Below, piece by piece: positions 1 through 6,857 of a DNA stretch of 11,669 bases. The notes beneath the pieces are model-generated. The model was not told where the DNA came from, ran no database searches, and was given only the letters and a program-made list of their open reading frames with translations. The stretch spans positions 1-11,669 of the forward strand of contig JAXGWH010000043.1 of the NCBI GenBank assembly GCA_040773385.1. The letters are read 5' to 3'. The stretch is from Aeriscardovia sp040773385. Its GTDB lineage: Bacteria; Actinomycetota; Actinomycetes; Actinomycetales; Bifidobacteriaceae. The translations under genes and the position numbers were made by a program. Position 1 is the first letter of the stretch. Every line of letters starts with the position of its first letter.

Positions 1-1595
1 CGTTCCTCGTCACCCATCCGCTCGTCTCGGAGACGCTCTACCGCATGGTGGAGGAATCGCTGAGCAATATCCGGAAATATTCGGGGTTGCTCGACGGCCG
101 GCATGTGCGGGCGCTCATCGAGGAGACATGGCTGCCCGGCACCGGCGGCACGGACGACAACGATGGCATCAACGGCGCGGACAGCACCGGCGGCAGCATG
201 GGGGACGGCATATCCGGCGGCAACGGCGCAGGCAGCGTGCGGATCGTCATCCGCGACGACGGGCAGGGCGCCGCGGCGGCCGGGGACGGGCACAGCGCCG
301 GCTACGGGCTGCTGGGCATGCGCGAGCGTGTGGAGGCATGCGGCGGCACGCTCACCACCGGCCCGATCCCGGCCGACGAGGGCGGCGGTTTCTGGGTGCA
401 GGCGGTCATCCCTGTGACCGTCACCCATCGCGCCCCTGCGGATCGCGGCGGCGCAGGGACCACGACCACAACGACTTCTACGGACCCCGGCACCACCGAC
501 CCCGCCATCACCACGACCGGGATGACCGGGACGACGGGCACGACGGCCCCCTTCCCCTCGGCCCGATGGAATCCTTCCAGTCGATGGCATCCCTCCGATC
601 ACTGGCATCCCTCCGGCTGGTGGCGCCGGCAGAAGACGCGCGTGCAGGGCATCGGCTCACCGGCCGGCTACTCGGTGGCGGACATCATCATCAGCGTCTG
701 CATCTGCCTCGCCGCCGCCATGGTGTTCCTGCCGAGCCTGCTCCACCACGGCGGGGACCTCGACTGGTGGTACTGCCTCGTCAGCTATACCGGTGCCCTC
801 GGCTGCGCCATCCCGCTCGCCTTCCTGCATCCCTACCCCGAGAAACCGGCGATCGTGACCTCCTCGGTGATGGGCGCGACCATCGTAGGCACCATCGTGC
901 TCCACCAGCCGCTGCCGTTCCTCAGCCTCGTCTGCGGGCTGGTGGCCCTCTACGCGCTCATCGCCTATGGTCCTGAGAGCGCTCGGCGCTGGGCGACGCC
1001 CGCATGCGTGGTGCTCGTCCTGCTCGCCTGCGTCGGCGAGGTGTGTCTGACCGTCTGTCATGGCGGGCGCTGCATCGGAAGGCCGAATACGTCGGATCTG
1101 TTTTCCATGACCGCGCTGTTCATCGGCTCGGCCATCGTTTTCGGCGCCACCGTGCTCATCGTCGCCCTGCTCGCGCGTCTGCACCGCGAGCGCGGCATGG
1201 ATCCTGTGCTGCTCGCCTCGCACCGGCAGGCGCTCCTGCTCCAGCGGGAGCAGGCCGGACGTCTCGCCGCCCGTCGCGAGCGCGAGCGCGTCTCCGCCCA
1301 GATCCACGAGGAGGTGGCGCAGACACTGCGCCAGGTGAGTGATTCGGCCGGACAGGCGTGCGCGCGGCTGGAAGAGATCGACGAGCGCTCGCAGAAATCC
1401 GGGAAAGTCTCGGATGAGGATTCGGCGACCATCGTGCGCCTGTTCTCGCAGACCGCGCAGACCGGCCGGAAGGTCCTGGCGCACATCCGCGAGCTGATCG
1501 GCGTGCTGCGCAGCAACGAGACGGAGGAGGAATCGCACAGGGTGCTCCTCGCCCCGGTTAAAATCGACGACAGAAAGACGGGAGAGCAGTCATGA
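1..1595 (+). CDS. Two-component sensor histidine kinase, 5'-truncated by the window edge, with unusual C-terminal membrane and second DHp-like regions
   Basis: The reading frame is open from base 3, so the true start lies upstream; the ATG at 45 is internal to a conserved helix. Counting the codon at base 3 as residue 1, a GHKL/HATPase domain comes first: N-box with E18 and N22 (SLSNIRKY), G1 box DDGQG at 85-89, G2 box GYGLLGM at 100-106, then an ending typical of NarL/LiaS/DesK-type kinases. A Gly/Asp-rich insert (about 43-77) sits inside the domain. A Thr-rich linker follows, then three W-x-P hexapeptide repeats (188-205), about six membrane segments (roughly 228-394) and a HisKA_3-like helix with H435 in IHEEVAQTL and a closing HIRELIGVLR. 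No second ATP-binding domain follows. A usual kinase would have a DHp domain before the HATPase; that part would lie outside the window. The stop overlaps the regulator start (ATGA), so the C-terminus is real and the two are coupled. The input signal is unknown. Confidence 0.88.
   Translation, partial: FLVTHPLVSETLYRMVEESLSNIRKYSGLLDGRHVRALIEETWLPGTGGTDDNDGINGADSTGGSMGDGISGGNGAGSVRIVIRDDGQGAAAAGDGHSAGYGLLGMRERVEACGGTLTTGPIPADEGGGFWVQAVIPVTVTHRAPADRGGAGTTTTTTSTDPGTTDPAITTTGMTGTTGTTAPFPSARWNPSSRWHPSDHWHPSGWWRRQKTRVQGIGSPAGYSVADIIISVCICLAAAMVFLPSLLHHGGDLDWWYCLVSYTGALGCAIPLAFLHPYPEKPAIVTSSVMGATIVGTIVLHQPLPFLSLVCGLVALYALIAYGPESARRWATPACVVLVLLACVGEVCLTVCHGGRCIGRPNTSDLFSMTALFIGSAIVFGATVLIVALLARLHRERGMDPVLLASHRQALLLQREQAGRLAARRERERVSAQIHEEVAQTLRQVSDSAGQACARLEEIDERSQKSGKVSDEDSATIVRLFSQTAQTGRKVLAHIRELIGVLRSNETEEESHRVLLAPVKIDDRKTGEQS
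564..617 (+). repeat. Three 18-bp tandem repeat units encoding a Trp-rich hexapeptide
   Basis: Three consecutive in-frame 18-bp units encode RWNPSS, RWHPSD and HWHPSG, followed by WW. They lie in the juxtamembrane linker of the sensor kinase, just before the first membrane segment. The units differ at several bases, so this is an old or diverging duplication. Trp and His next to a membrane could place this stretch at the interface, but that is inference. Confidence 0.75.
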
Positions 1596-2497
1596 CAGAG
1601 GAGACGACCGCAGAGGGGACGACCGATGCCCAGACGCGGCTGGACACGCCGATCCGCGTGTTGCTGGCCGACGACCAGTCGCTCATCCGCGCAGGCTTCG
1701 CCATGGTCATCAACTCACAGCCGGACCTGACGGTGGTGGGCGAGGCATCGGACGGCGAGGAGGCCGTCGCGATGACGCGCGCGCTGCGCCCGGACGTGGT
1801 GCTGATGGACGTGCGCATGCCCCGGCGCGACGGGATCGCCGCCACGGCGGACATCGCGCGGATGGGTCTGCCCACGCACGTGGTGATCCTGACGACGTTC
1901 GACCTGGACGAGTATGTGATGGCCGCGATCCGCGCGGGCGCCTCCGGCTTCCTGCTCAAGGACACCTCGCCCGAGGAGATGCTCTCCTCCATCCGCACGG
2001 TGGCGGCGGGCAACGCGATCATCGCCCCCTCGGCCACGAAGCGCCTCATCTCGCGGCTTGTGCGCGAACCGCTGCCCGACGAGCTGGCAGCCCGCGTGCG
2101 GGGATCAGCCCCGGCAGAACAGACCGGGCAGAACATATCGGCCGCGCCAAGCGGGCCGCATCCGCAGGATGGCCCGGATGCACAGGGCGCACAATTGACG
2201 CAGGCCCGCCGGCCCGGCCCGGCGGCGACAGCATCACGGCCCGGAATCACCCAGAGAGGCCACACAGGCCCGGGCACCTCGCTGCAGGCGCGTCAGATCC
2301 TCGATTCCCTCACCCGCCGCGAGCGCGAGGTGCTGGTCGAGATCGCCCACGGTCTGTCGAACCAGGAGATCGCCGAGAAGCTGTTCATCAGCCTGCCAAC
2401 CGTCAAGACGCATGTGGCGCACATTCTCGCCAAGACCGGTTCGCGTGACCGCGTGCAGGCTGTCGTCTTCGCCTACGAGAACGGGCTTGTGGACTGA
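1592..2497 (+). CDS. NarL/FixJ-family response regulator (receiver plus LuxR-type HTH) with a long linker
   Basis: 301 residues. The receiver domain (about 21-140) has the acidic pair D27-D28, phosphoacceptor D73 in VVLMDVRMP, conserved T101/T102 and K123 (GFLLKD). The DNA-binding domain (about 239-300) is a clear LuxR/NarL HTH with LTRREREVL, the SNQEIAEKLFIS turn and a TVKTHVAHILAKTGSRDR recognition helix. Family members are usually 200-225 residues. Here an Ala/Gly/Pro/Gln-rich linker of about 85 residues (150-235) adds the extra length. The start overlaps the kinase stop by four bases, so the two form one cognate pair. Phosphorylation would drive dimerisation and promoter binding. Targets cannot be read from the sequence; the convergent ABC unit and the exporters downstream are candidates by position only. 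Confidence 0.96.
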   Translation: MTEETTAEGTTDAQTRLDTPIRVLLADDQSLIRAGFAMVINSQPDLTVVGEASDGEEAVAMTRALRPDVVLMDVRMPRRDGIAATADIARMGLPTHVVILTTFDLDEYVMAAIRAGASGFLLKDTSPEEMLSSIRTVAAGNAIIAPSATKRLISRLVREPLPDELAARVRGSAPAEQTGQNISAAPSGPHPQDGPDAQGAQLTQARRPGPAATASRPGITQRGHTGPGTSLQARQILDSLTRREREVLVEIAHGLSNQEIAEKLFISLPTVKTHVAHILAKTGSRDRVQAVVFAYENGLVD

Positions 2498-2517
2498 GTC
2501 CTATTTGCATTTTTCCG

Positions 2518-2610
2518 TTTTGTGCGGTGGATTATCCCTAAGGCCCGATTACTTACCGGCGCAATGACGGGAGAAAATAAGAAATAATACAGAAAAGTCA
2601 CCGCACAAAA
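2518..2610. repeat. Perfect 12-bp inverted repeat with a 69-bp spacer
   Basis: TTTTGTGCGGTG at 2518-2529 is the exact reverse complement of CACCGCACAAAA at 2599-2610. The spacer is A-rich and contains a CCCG/CGGG pair (2544-2547 and 2568-2571). It could be a pair of binding sites for a dimeric regulator, the base of a structured RNA, or the ends of a small decayed element. No U-run follows either arm, so it is not a normal terminator. Confidence 0.7.
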
Positions 2611-2661
2611 GGCAGATAGCCGATTGCCGGCCGCCGTATAAGCCCCACTGAAGGCAGATAG
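2609..2661 (+). repeat. 11-bp direct repeat AAGGCAGATAG
   Basis: AAGGCAGATAG occurs at 2609-2619 and again at 2651-2661, 42 bp apart, in the convergent intergenic region. The first copy overlaps the right arm of the 12-bp inverted repeat by two bases and the second abuts a small hairpin (aggctg/cagcct, 2660-2676). Four helical turns of spacing would suit two protein-binding sites on one DNA face, but chance is not excluded. Confidence 0.5.
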
Positions 2662-2693
2662 GCTGTCGAGCAGCCTCAAACGCCGGCGACGAA

Positions 2694-2725
2694 AACGGCC
2701 ATGGCACCTAAGTGCCATGGCCGTT
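2694..2725 (-). terminator. Intrinsic terminator hairpin between convergent operons
   Basis: A perfect 14-bp stem, AACGGCCATGGCAC (2694-2707) against GTGCCATGGCCGTT (2712-2725), closes a 4-base loop. Read on the minus strand it lies 24 bases after the permease stop and is followed by a short run of four T, so it should end the leftward ABC transcript. On the plus strand the U-run is only two bases, so it would be a weaker terminator for the kinase/regulator transcript, about 200 bases after that operon's stop. Confidence 0.78.
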
Positions 2726-2749
2726 GTGCGCGGCGCCAGGGCCGGGATC

Positions 2750-5464
2750 TCACGCCTCGGAGAGCACCTCGACCGGGGAGGTCCTCACCGCCCGGCGCGC
2801 CGGGGCGACCGAGGAGATGAGCGCCGTGACGACCGAGATGAGCAGGATCGCGCCGGCGATGCCCCAGTTGAAGCTGAACACAAGCCCGCCGAACACGCCC
2901 TTGAGCACGATCACCGAGCCGAACCAGCCGAAGAACGCGCCCACGGCGAGGCCGGCGATGGTCGATGTCACCGACAGGATCAGCGACTCGACGGCCAGGG
3001 ACCGGCGAAGCTGGCCCTTCGTCATGCCGATCGCGCGCAGCGTGGCGGATTCACGGGTGCGCTCGATGACCGAGAGCGAGAGCGTGTTGGCCACACCGAT
3101 GAGCACGATGAGCACCGAGACGGCGAGCAGGGCGATGAGCACGAGGAGGATCTGGTTGATCTCCTGCTCGAACTCCTGACGCTCGGCGATCGGGCCGAGG
3201 ATCTGGATCTGGTCGACGTCGGAGAGGGCGTCCTGCAGGTTGTTGAGCACCTTCATGCCGTCCGCCGAGGAGTCGACGCGCGCCCAGACCACGCTGGAGC
3301 GAGGGGCGGAGACCGTCGCGCGCAGGTCCTGCGGCAGGTCGGACGGGCTGAGGAGGATCGCCTGGCCTGTGGAGCCGGGGATGGTGAACCGCGTCACGCG
3401 CGTCGTGACAGTCACTGAGCGCAGGTTCGACGCGCTGCCCGATTCGACGGCCGGACCCTGGGCGAGGTCGCCGTGGGCGCCGGTCGCGCTCGTGTCGGCC
3501 GGCGTGCCGAGGCGCAGGCCGATGCGCGCCCCGGATTTGAGGCCGGCGAGCGCGACGGAGCTGGACTTCGTCACCACGGCCGTCCCGTTCGGGGCGGTCA
3601 GGTCCGCGCCACGCAGCACGCGGGAGCGCTGGGCGTTGCCGAGCACGAAGACCGGCACGGCCTGCGTCCCGGCGTCCTTCCCGGCCGAATCGGTGCGTTC
3701 GACGACGGCGGAGAGCCGGCCGACGCGCTCGACGGACTGGATGCCCTTGACGCGGCGGACCGTGGAGATGTCCTTGTCCGACAGGCCCTGCGTGGAGACG
3801 AGGGCCACGTCGACGGAGTAGTGCGCGTCGAGTTTCTGCTCGGCGGTGGCGTTCATCGAGGCGGCGCCTGTGGCGATGGTGGTCACGAGGGTGACGCCGA
3901 TGAGCAGGGCGGTGCCGGTGGCGGCCACGCGCCGCGGGTTGCGCTGGATGTTCGCGCCGGCGATCTTCGAGGCCGGGCCGATCTTGCCGACCAGCCAGCA
4001 GGCACCGCGCATGAGCACGGGCATCCACCACACGGCGCTCACGGTGAGTCCCACGAACAGGAGCGCGCAGGCGAGGATTCCCACCAGCAGGAACGTGGTG
4101 AACGTGTCGGACTTGAGGTCCTTGCCGGTCATCACCGAGTACGACCAGACGGTCAGGGCCGCGCCGGCGACGAGCAGGAGCACGGAGAACACGGCACGCA
4201 CCGCACCGGCCTTGCGGGTGGGCGTCTGCTCCATCGGCCGCAGCGCCTCGAGCGGGGTGACCATGGTGGCCGCCCGCGCAGCAGAAAGCGAGGCGAGCAC
4301 GGTGACCACGACGCCGAAGACGATCGGCACCCAGAACGCCGCGGCGGTGGGCACGAAGCGCATGGCCACGCCGTTCATCAGGTGGATGGTTCCCTGCGGC
4401 AGCAGGGTCAGGACCCACATGATCAGGCATGCGAAGCCCACGCCGATGGCCGAGGAGACCAGACCGAGCAGGCCCGCCTCCTGCACCACGGAGCCGTACA
4501 GCTGCCTCTTGGTGGCGCCGACCGCCCGCAGCAGGGCGAGGATGCGGCGGCGATGGGCCACGATCACCTGGAACGTGTTGGAGATGACGAGCGCGGCGAC
4601 GAGCAGGGCGAGGATGCCGAAGATCATGAGGAAGACCTGCACGGCGTCCTGGCCGCCCGACTGCTGGAGGATCTGCTGGTGGACGGCGCTCTTGCGGGTC
4701 TGCATCTTCCAGCCCTTGGGCAGCTGCGACGTGATGGAGGAGACGGCCGTCGAGACGGCGGCAGGCTCGCCCTCGATGCGCATGTAGATGCTTTCGATGT
4801 CACTGCCGTCCTTCGAGGGGGCGGGGAAGGCCGAGACGGGCAGGACGGAGGCGCCGTTCGTGTAGGCGTAGACGCCCCTGGGGTCGGAGACGATGCCCGA
4901 GACGGTGCGGGTGGCGCTCTTCGCGTTGGTGCCCAGGCCCGTGGCGGAGCCGTCGTCCGAATACGGGGCGACCGTCACGCGCACGCTCTGCCCGACCTTC
5001 GCCTTGAGGGTGCGGGCGGATGCCTCGGTGAGGGCGATCTGTCCTTCCTTCGGCCACGTGCCCTCGGTGAGGGTGAGCGGCATGAGGCCGGTGGCGCTCT
5101 TCGAGGACGGGCCCTGCGCCGACATGGCCATCGGCTCGGCGAGGGTGACGGCGGAGCGGCCGTTGACCGAGACGGCGGAACGCCACCAGCCGCTGGCGCG
5201 CACGCCGGTGACACCGCCGGTTGAGGCGATCGTCCGGGCAGTCTGCAGCGTGGGGTTGTGCTCGCCGTCGTTGCCGGCAGTGGCGGAGATGACATGCGTG
5301 GCCGAGGCGTACGGAGCGGAGACGGACTGGGCCATCATGTCGCCCAAGGAGCCGCCGAACAGGAAGGTGGCGGAGACGAACGCCGTGCCCACCACGATGG
5401 CGATGCCGGCGAGGACGAGCATGCGCAGGTTGCGGCGCATGAGCGCGAAAGTGACTTTGCGCAT
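2750..5464 (-). CDS. FtsX-family ABC transporter permease (MacB/LolC-like), ten predicted membrane segments
   Basis: 904 residues. A short cytoplasmic start (RKVTFALMRRNLRM) leads into TM1 (15-38), then an extracytoplasmic MacB-type core of about 235 residues. The first FtsX domain follows (TM at about 277-302, 328-355, 375-396), with the cytoplasmic signature RRRILALLRAVGATKRQL at 305-322. Further membrane segments are near 423-443, 456-478 and 516-535. A second large extracytoplasmic domain (about 540-768) precedes the second FtsX domain (770-794, 826-852, 866-888) with ERTRESATLRAIGMTKGQL at 801-819. This duplicated FtsX layout is common in actinobacterial permeases that pair with a separate ATPase. 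Such systems move lipids, lipoproteins or peptides, or act as mechanotransmission machines; the substrate here is unknown. AGGAGG (5475-5480) in the end of the ATPase gene serves the start, and only five bases separate the two genes. The partner ATPase carries a nonsense codon. Confidence 0.94.
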   Translation of the reverse strand: MRKVTFALMRRNLRMLVLAGIAIVVGTAFVSATFLFGGSLGDMMAQSVSAPYASATHVISATAGNDGEHNPTLQTARTIASTGGVTGVRASGWWRSAVSVNGRSAVTLAEPMAMSAQGPSSKSATGLMPLTLTEGTWPKEGQIALTEASARTLKAKVGQSVRVTVAPYSDDGSATGLGTNAKSATRTVSGIVSDPRGVYAYTNGASVLPVSAFPAPSKDGSDIESIYMRIEGEPAAVSTAVSSITSQLPKGWKMQTRKSAVHQQILQQSGGQDAVQVFLMIFGILALLVAALVISNTFQVIVAHRRRILALLRAVGATKRQLYGSVVQEAGLLGLVSSAIGVGFACLIMWVLTLLPQGTIHLMNGVAMRFVPTAAAFWVPIVFGVVVTVLASLSAARAATMVTPLEALRPMEQTPTRKAGAVRAVFSVLLLVAGAALTVWSYSVMTGKDLKSDTFTTFLLVGILACALLFVGLTVSAVWWMPVLMRGACWLVGKIGPASKIAGANIQRNPRRVAATGTALLIGVTLVTTIATGAASMNATAEQKLDAHYSVDVALVSTQGLSDKDISTVRRVKGIQSVERVGRLSAVVERTDSAGKDAGTQAVPVFVLGNAQRSRVLRGADLTAPNGTAVVTKSSSVALAGLKSGARIGLRLGTPADTSATGAHGDLAQGPAVESGSASNLRSVTVTTRVTRFTIPGSTGQAILLSPSDLPQDLRATVSAPRSSVVWARVDSSADGMKVLNNLQDALSDVDQIQILGPIAERQEFEQEINQILLVLIALLAVSVLIVLIGVANTLSLSVIERTRESATLRAIGMTKGQLRRSLAVESLILSVTSTIAGLAVGAFFGWFGSVIVLKGVFGGLVFSFNWGIAGAILLISVVTALISSVAPARRAVRTSPVEVLSEA

Positions 5465-5469
5465 CGCTC

Positions 5470-6513
5470 TCAGGCCTCCTGCGCGTGGCGCGCGGAATCC
5501 TGGGCGTGGCGCGGCCCGTGCGCGGGCACGCCGGGCATCGCGCCGGGCGTCTGCCGCGCGGATGAGCCGGCGAGCGCGCCGAGACGGCCGTTGCCCTCGG
5601 CGGTGCGCCGCGCGGCGAGGTTCTCCATGATGGAGGTGAGCAGGCTGCTCATCTCCTCGGCGGTGGGGTGCTCGCGGTCGGCGACGATGCGGCCGTCGGC
5701 GAGCACGACCGCGCGGTCGGCATAGGAGGCGGCGGTGGCGTCGTGCGTGACCATGACGATGGTCTGGCCGGTCTCGTCCACAAGACGGCGCATGAGGGTG
5801 AGCACCTCGGCGCTGGAGACGGAGTCAAGGTTGCCGGTCGGCTCGTCGGCGAAGACGACCTCCGGTTTGGTGATGAGGGCGCGTGCGATGGCGACCCTCT
5901 GCTGCTGGCCGCCGGACATCTCGCTGGGGCGGTGGTGCAGACGGTCGGTCAGGCCGAGGGTGGTGACGAGGCGGTCCGTCCATGCCTTATCCGGTTTCCT
6001 GCCGGCGAGGGTGAGCGGCATGAGGATGTTCTGCTCGGCGTCGAACATGGGAAGCAGGTTGAAGCTCTAGAAGATGAAGCCGATGGTGCTGCGGCGCAGG
6101 AGCGTGAGCTGTTTGTCGGAGAACCTGGTGATGTCCTGACCGCCGACGAGCACGGTGCCGCGCGTGACGGAGTCGAGGCCGGCGAGCGTGTGCATGAGCG
6201 TGGACTTGCCCGAGCCGGAGGGGCCCATGATCGCGGTGAACGCGCCCTTCTCGAAGCCGATGTCGATGCCGCGCAGCGCGTGGACGAGCGAGGCGCCGTG
6301 GCCGTAGTCCTTCACGAGGCCGATGGCCCGGACGGCGGCGGGACGGCGGCCGTCGCTGGTCACCACGCCGGCCGTTCCGGCACCCGCGCCGGTACCGGCC
6401 GTCTGCTCGTCGGGACTGCCCGCGAGCCTCGTGCCCCACTGGTTGGTGACGCCCTGATTCCAAAGACCCGCGGAGGATCCCGCAAGATTGTCAAGATTCT
6501 GCTGGCTCATCAT
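5470..6513 (-). pseudogene. ABC transporter ATP-binding protein (MacB/LolD-type) interrupted by an in-frame TAG at the Q-loop glutamine
   Basis: Read through the stop, this is a 347-position ATPase: an Ala/Gly-rich N-terminal extension (about 1-58), Walker A GPSGSGKS (97-104), MSGGQ signature (199-203), Walker B VVFADEPTGNLD (D223, E224), H-loop H257 and a low-complexity C-terminal tail of about 60 residues. Codon 149 (bases 6067-6069) is TAG. The residues around it read IGFIF, stop, SFNLLP, and the family consensus has Gln there (FQSFNLLP), so one CAG-to-TAG change explains it. No frameshift occurs and both sides stay in frame. The products as sequenced are a 148-residue Walker A fragment and a possible restart at 6048, which is only seven codons past the stop but has no obvious ribosome binding site. 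Neither can hydrolyse ATP alone in the normal way. The gene feeds the permease five bases downstream. Alternatives are a base-call error, a recent inactivating mutation, or amber suppression. Confidence 0.85.
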
Positions 6514-6520
6514 GGCCCTT

Positions 6521-6527
6521 TCCTTCT
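6521..6527 (-). promoter_or_regulatory. Ribosome binding site fixing the ATPase start
   Basis: On the minus strand AGAAGGA lies seven bases before the first of two adjacent ATG codons (6513 and 6510). This favours a start at MMSQQ over the longer frame beginning at 6609, whose extra 32 residues (Pro/Arg-rich) match no family feature and are encoded by the leader hairpin region. Confidence 0.6.
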
Positions 6528-6538
6528 CCCGAATGGCA

Positions 6539-6558
6539 CGCGGCCGTGCGCGGCCGCG
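6539..6558 (-). repeat. GC-only 8-bp hairpin in the leader of the ATPase/permease transcript
   Basis: CGCGGCCG (6539-6546) pairs exactly with CGGCCGCG (6551-6558) across a 4-base loop, about 25 bases upstream of the ATPase start. The stem is very stable for its length and sits 11 bases from the ribosome binding site. It could influence translation or transcription elongation, but in such GC-rich DNA it could be incidental. Confidence 0.45.
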
Positions 6559-6857
6559 GCATTCCTGTGGATGATGGGTCCACTGTACGGGCGGGAGGGC
6601 GTCTGCCACATCATGCGGCCGGACGATCTGCCATTCGTCGATATTCCCGCCTCATTCTTTGGGATGGCAGCCAAGACGATAACGACCAGATTGACGGAGG
6701 GCACGTCAGCGATGCCACGCCGGCCGACGACTGCGCGAACAGCGGAAACACCCAGAAAAGCACCAGGAAGAACGGGGGCACCCCAATACAATGGACAAAA
6801 CAAGCGGCGGGAACGGGATGATGACGGACAGGCACAACAGGCACACGAAGGAGGATC

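Larger units (their letters stand above)
2498..2749. other. Convergent intergenic region, AT-richer, repeat-bearing, no supported gene
   Basis: This gap separates the response regulator stop from the permease stop. It holds a spaced 12-bp inverted repeat, an 11-bp direct repeat, a small hairpin and a strong terminator-type hairpin, all listed separately. Its left two thirds are visibly richer in A and T than the flanking genes. The only reading frame of note (81 codons, minus strand) runs back into the regulator gene, has no ribosome binding site I can see and resembles no family, so I do not call a gene. Confidence 0.7.
6514..6857. other. Divergent intergenic/promoter region between the FtsX-type ABC unit and the exporter pair
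   Basis: 344 bp without a supported gene. It must carry promoters in both directions. On the plus strand TACAAT at 6787-6792 is a fair -10 candidate for the exporter operon, but no convincing -35 lies at the right distance. A TTGACG at 6691-6696 lacks a matching -10. I found no convincing minus-strand promoter by eye. A GC-rich hairpin (6539-6558) falls in the presumed leader of the leftward transcript. No clear operator palindrome was seen. The region is too GC-rich near 6540-6640 to judge further. Confidence 0.5.

Noticed and set aside
2473..2718. 81-codon minus-strand frame in the convergent gap
   Set aside because: It starts inside the terminator stem, ends inside the regulator gene, and has no ribosome binding site or recognisable sequence.
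3473..5224. 583-codon open frame on the plus strand opposite the permease
   Set aside because: Antisense to a clear FtsX permease; Gly/Asp/His/Arg-rich with no domain signature.
6067..6069. Programmed recoding (selenocysteine or pyrrolysine) at the TAG
   Set aside because: Selenocysteine uses TGA, and pyrrolysine is essentially confined to methylamine enzymes. The family residue here is Gln, one base away, so mutation or error is far simpler.
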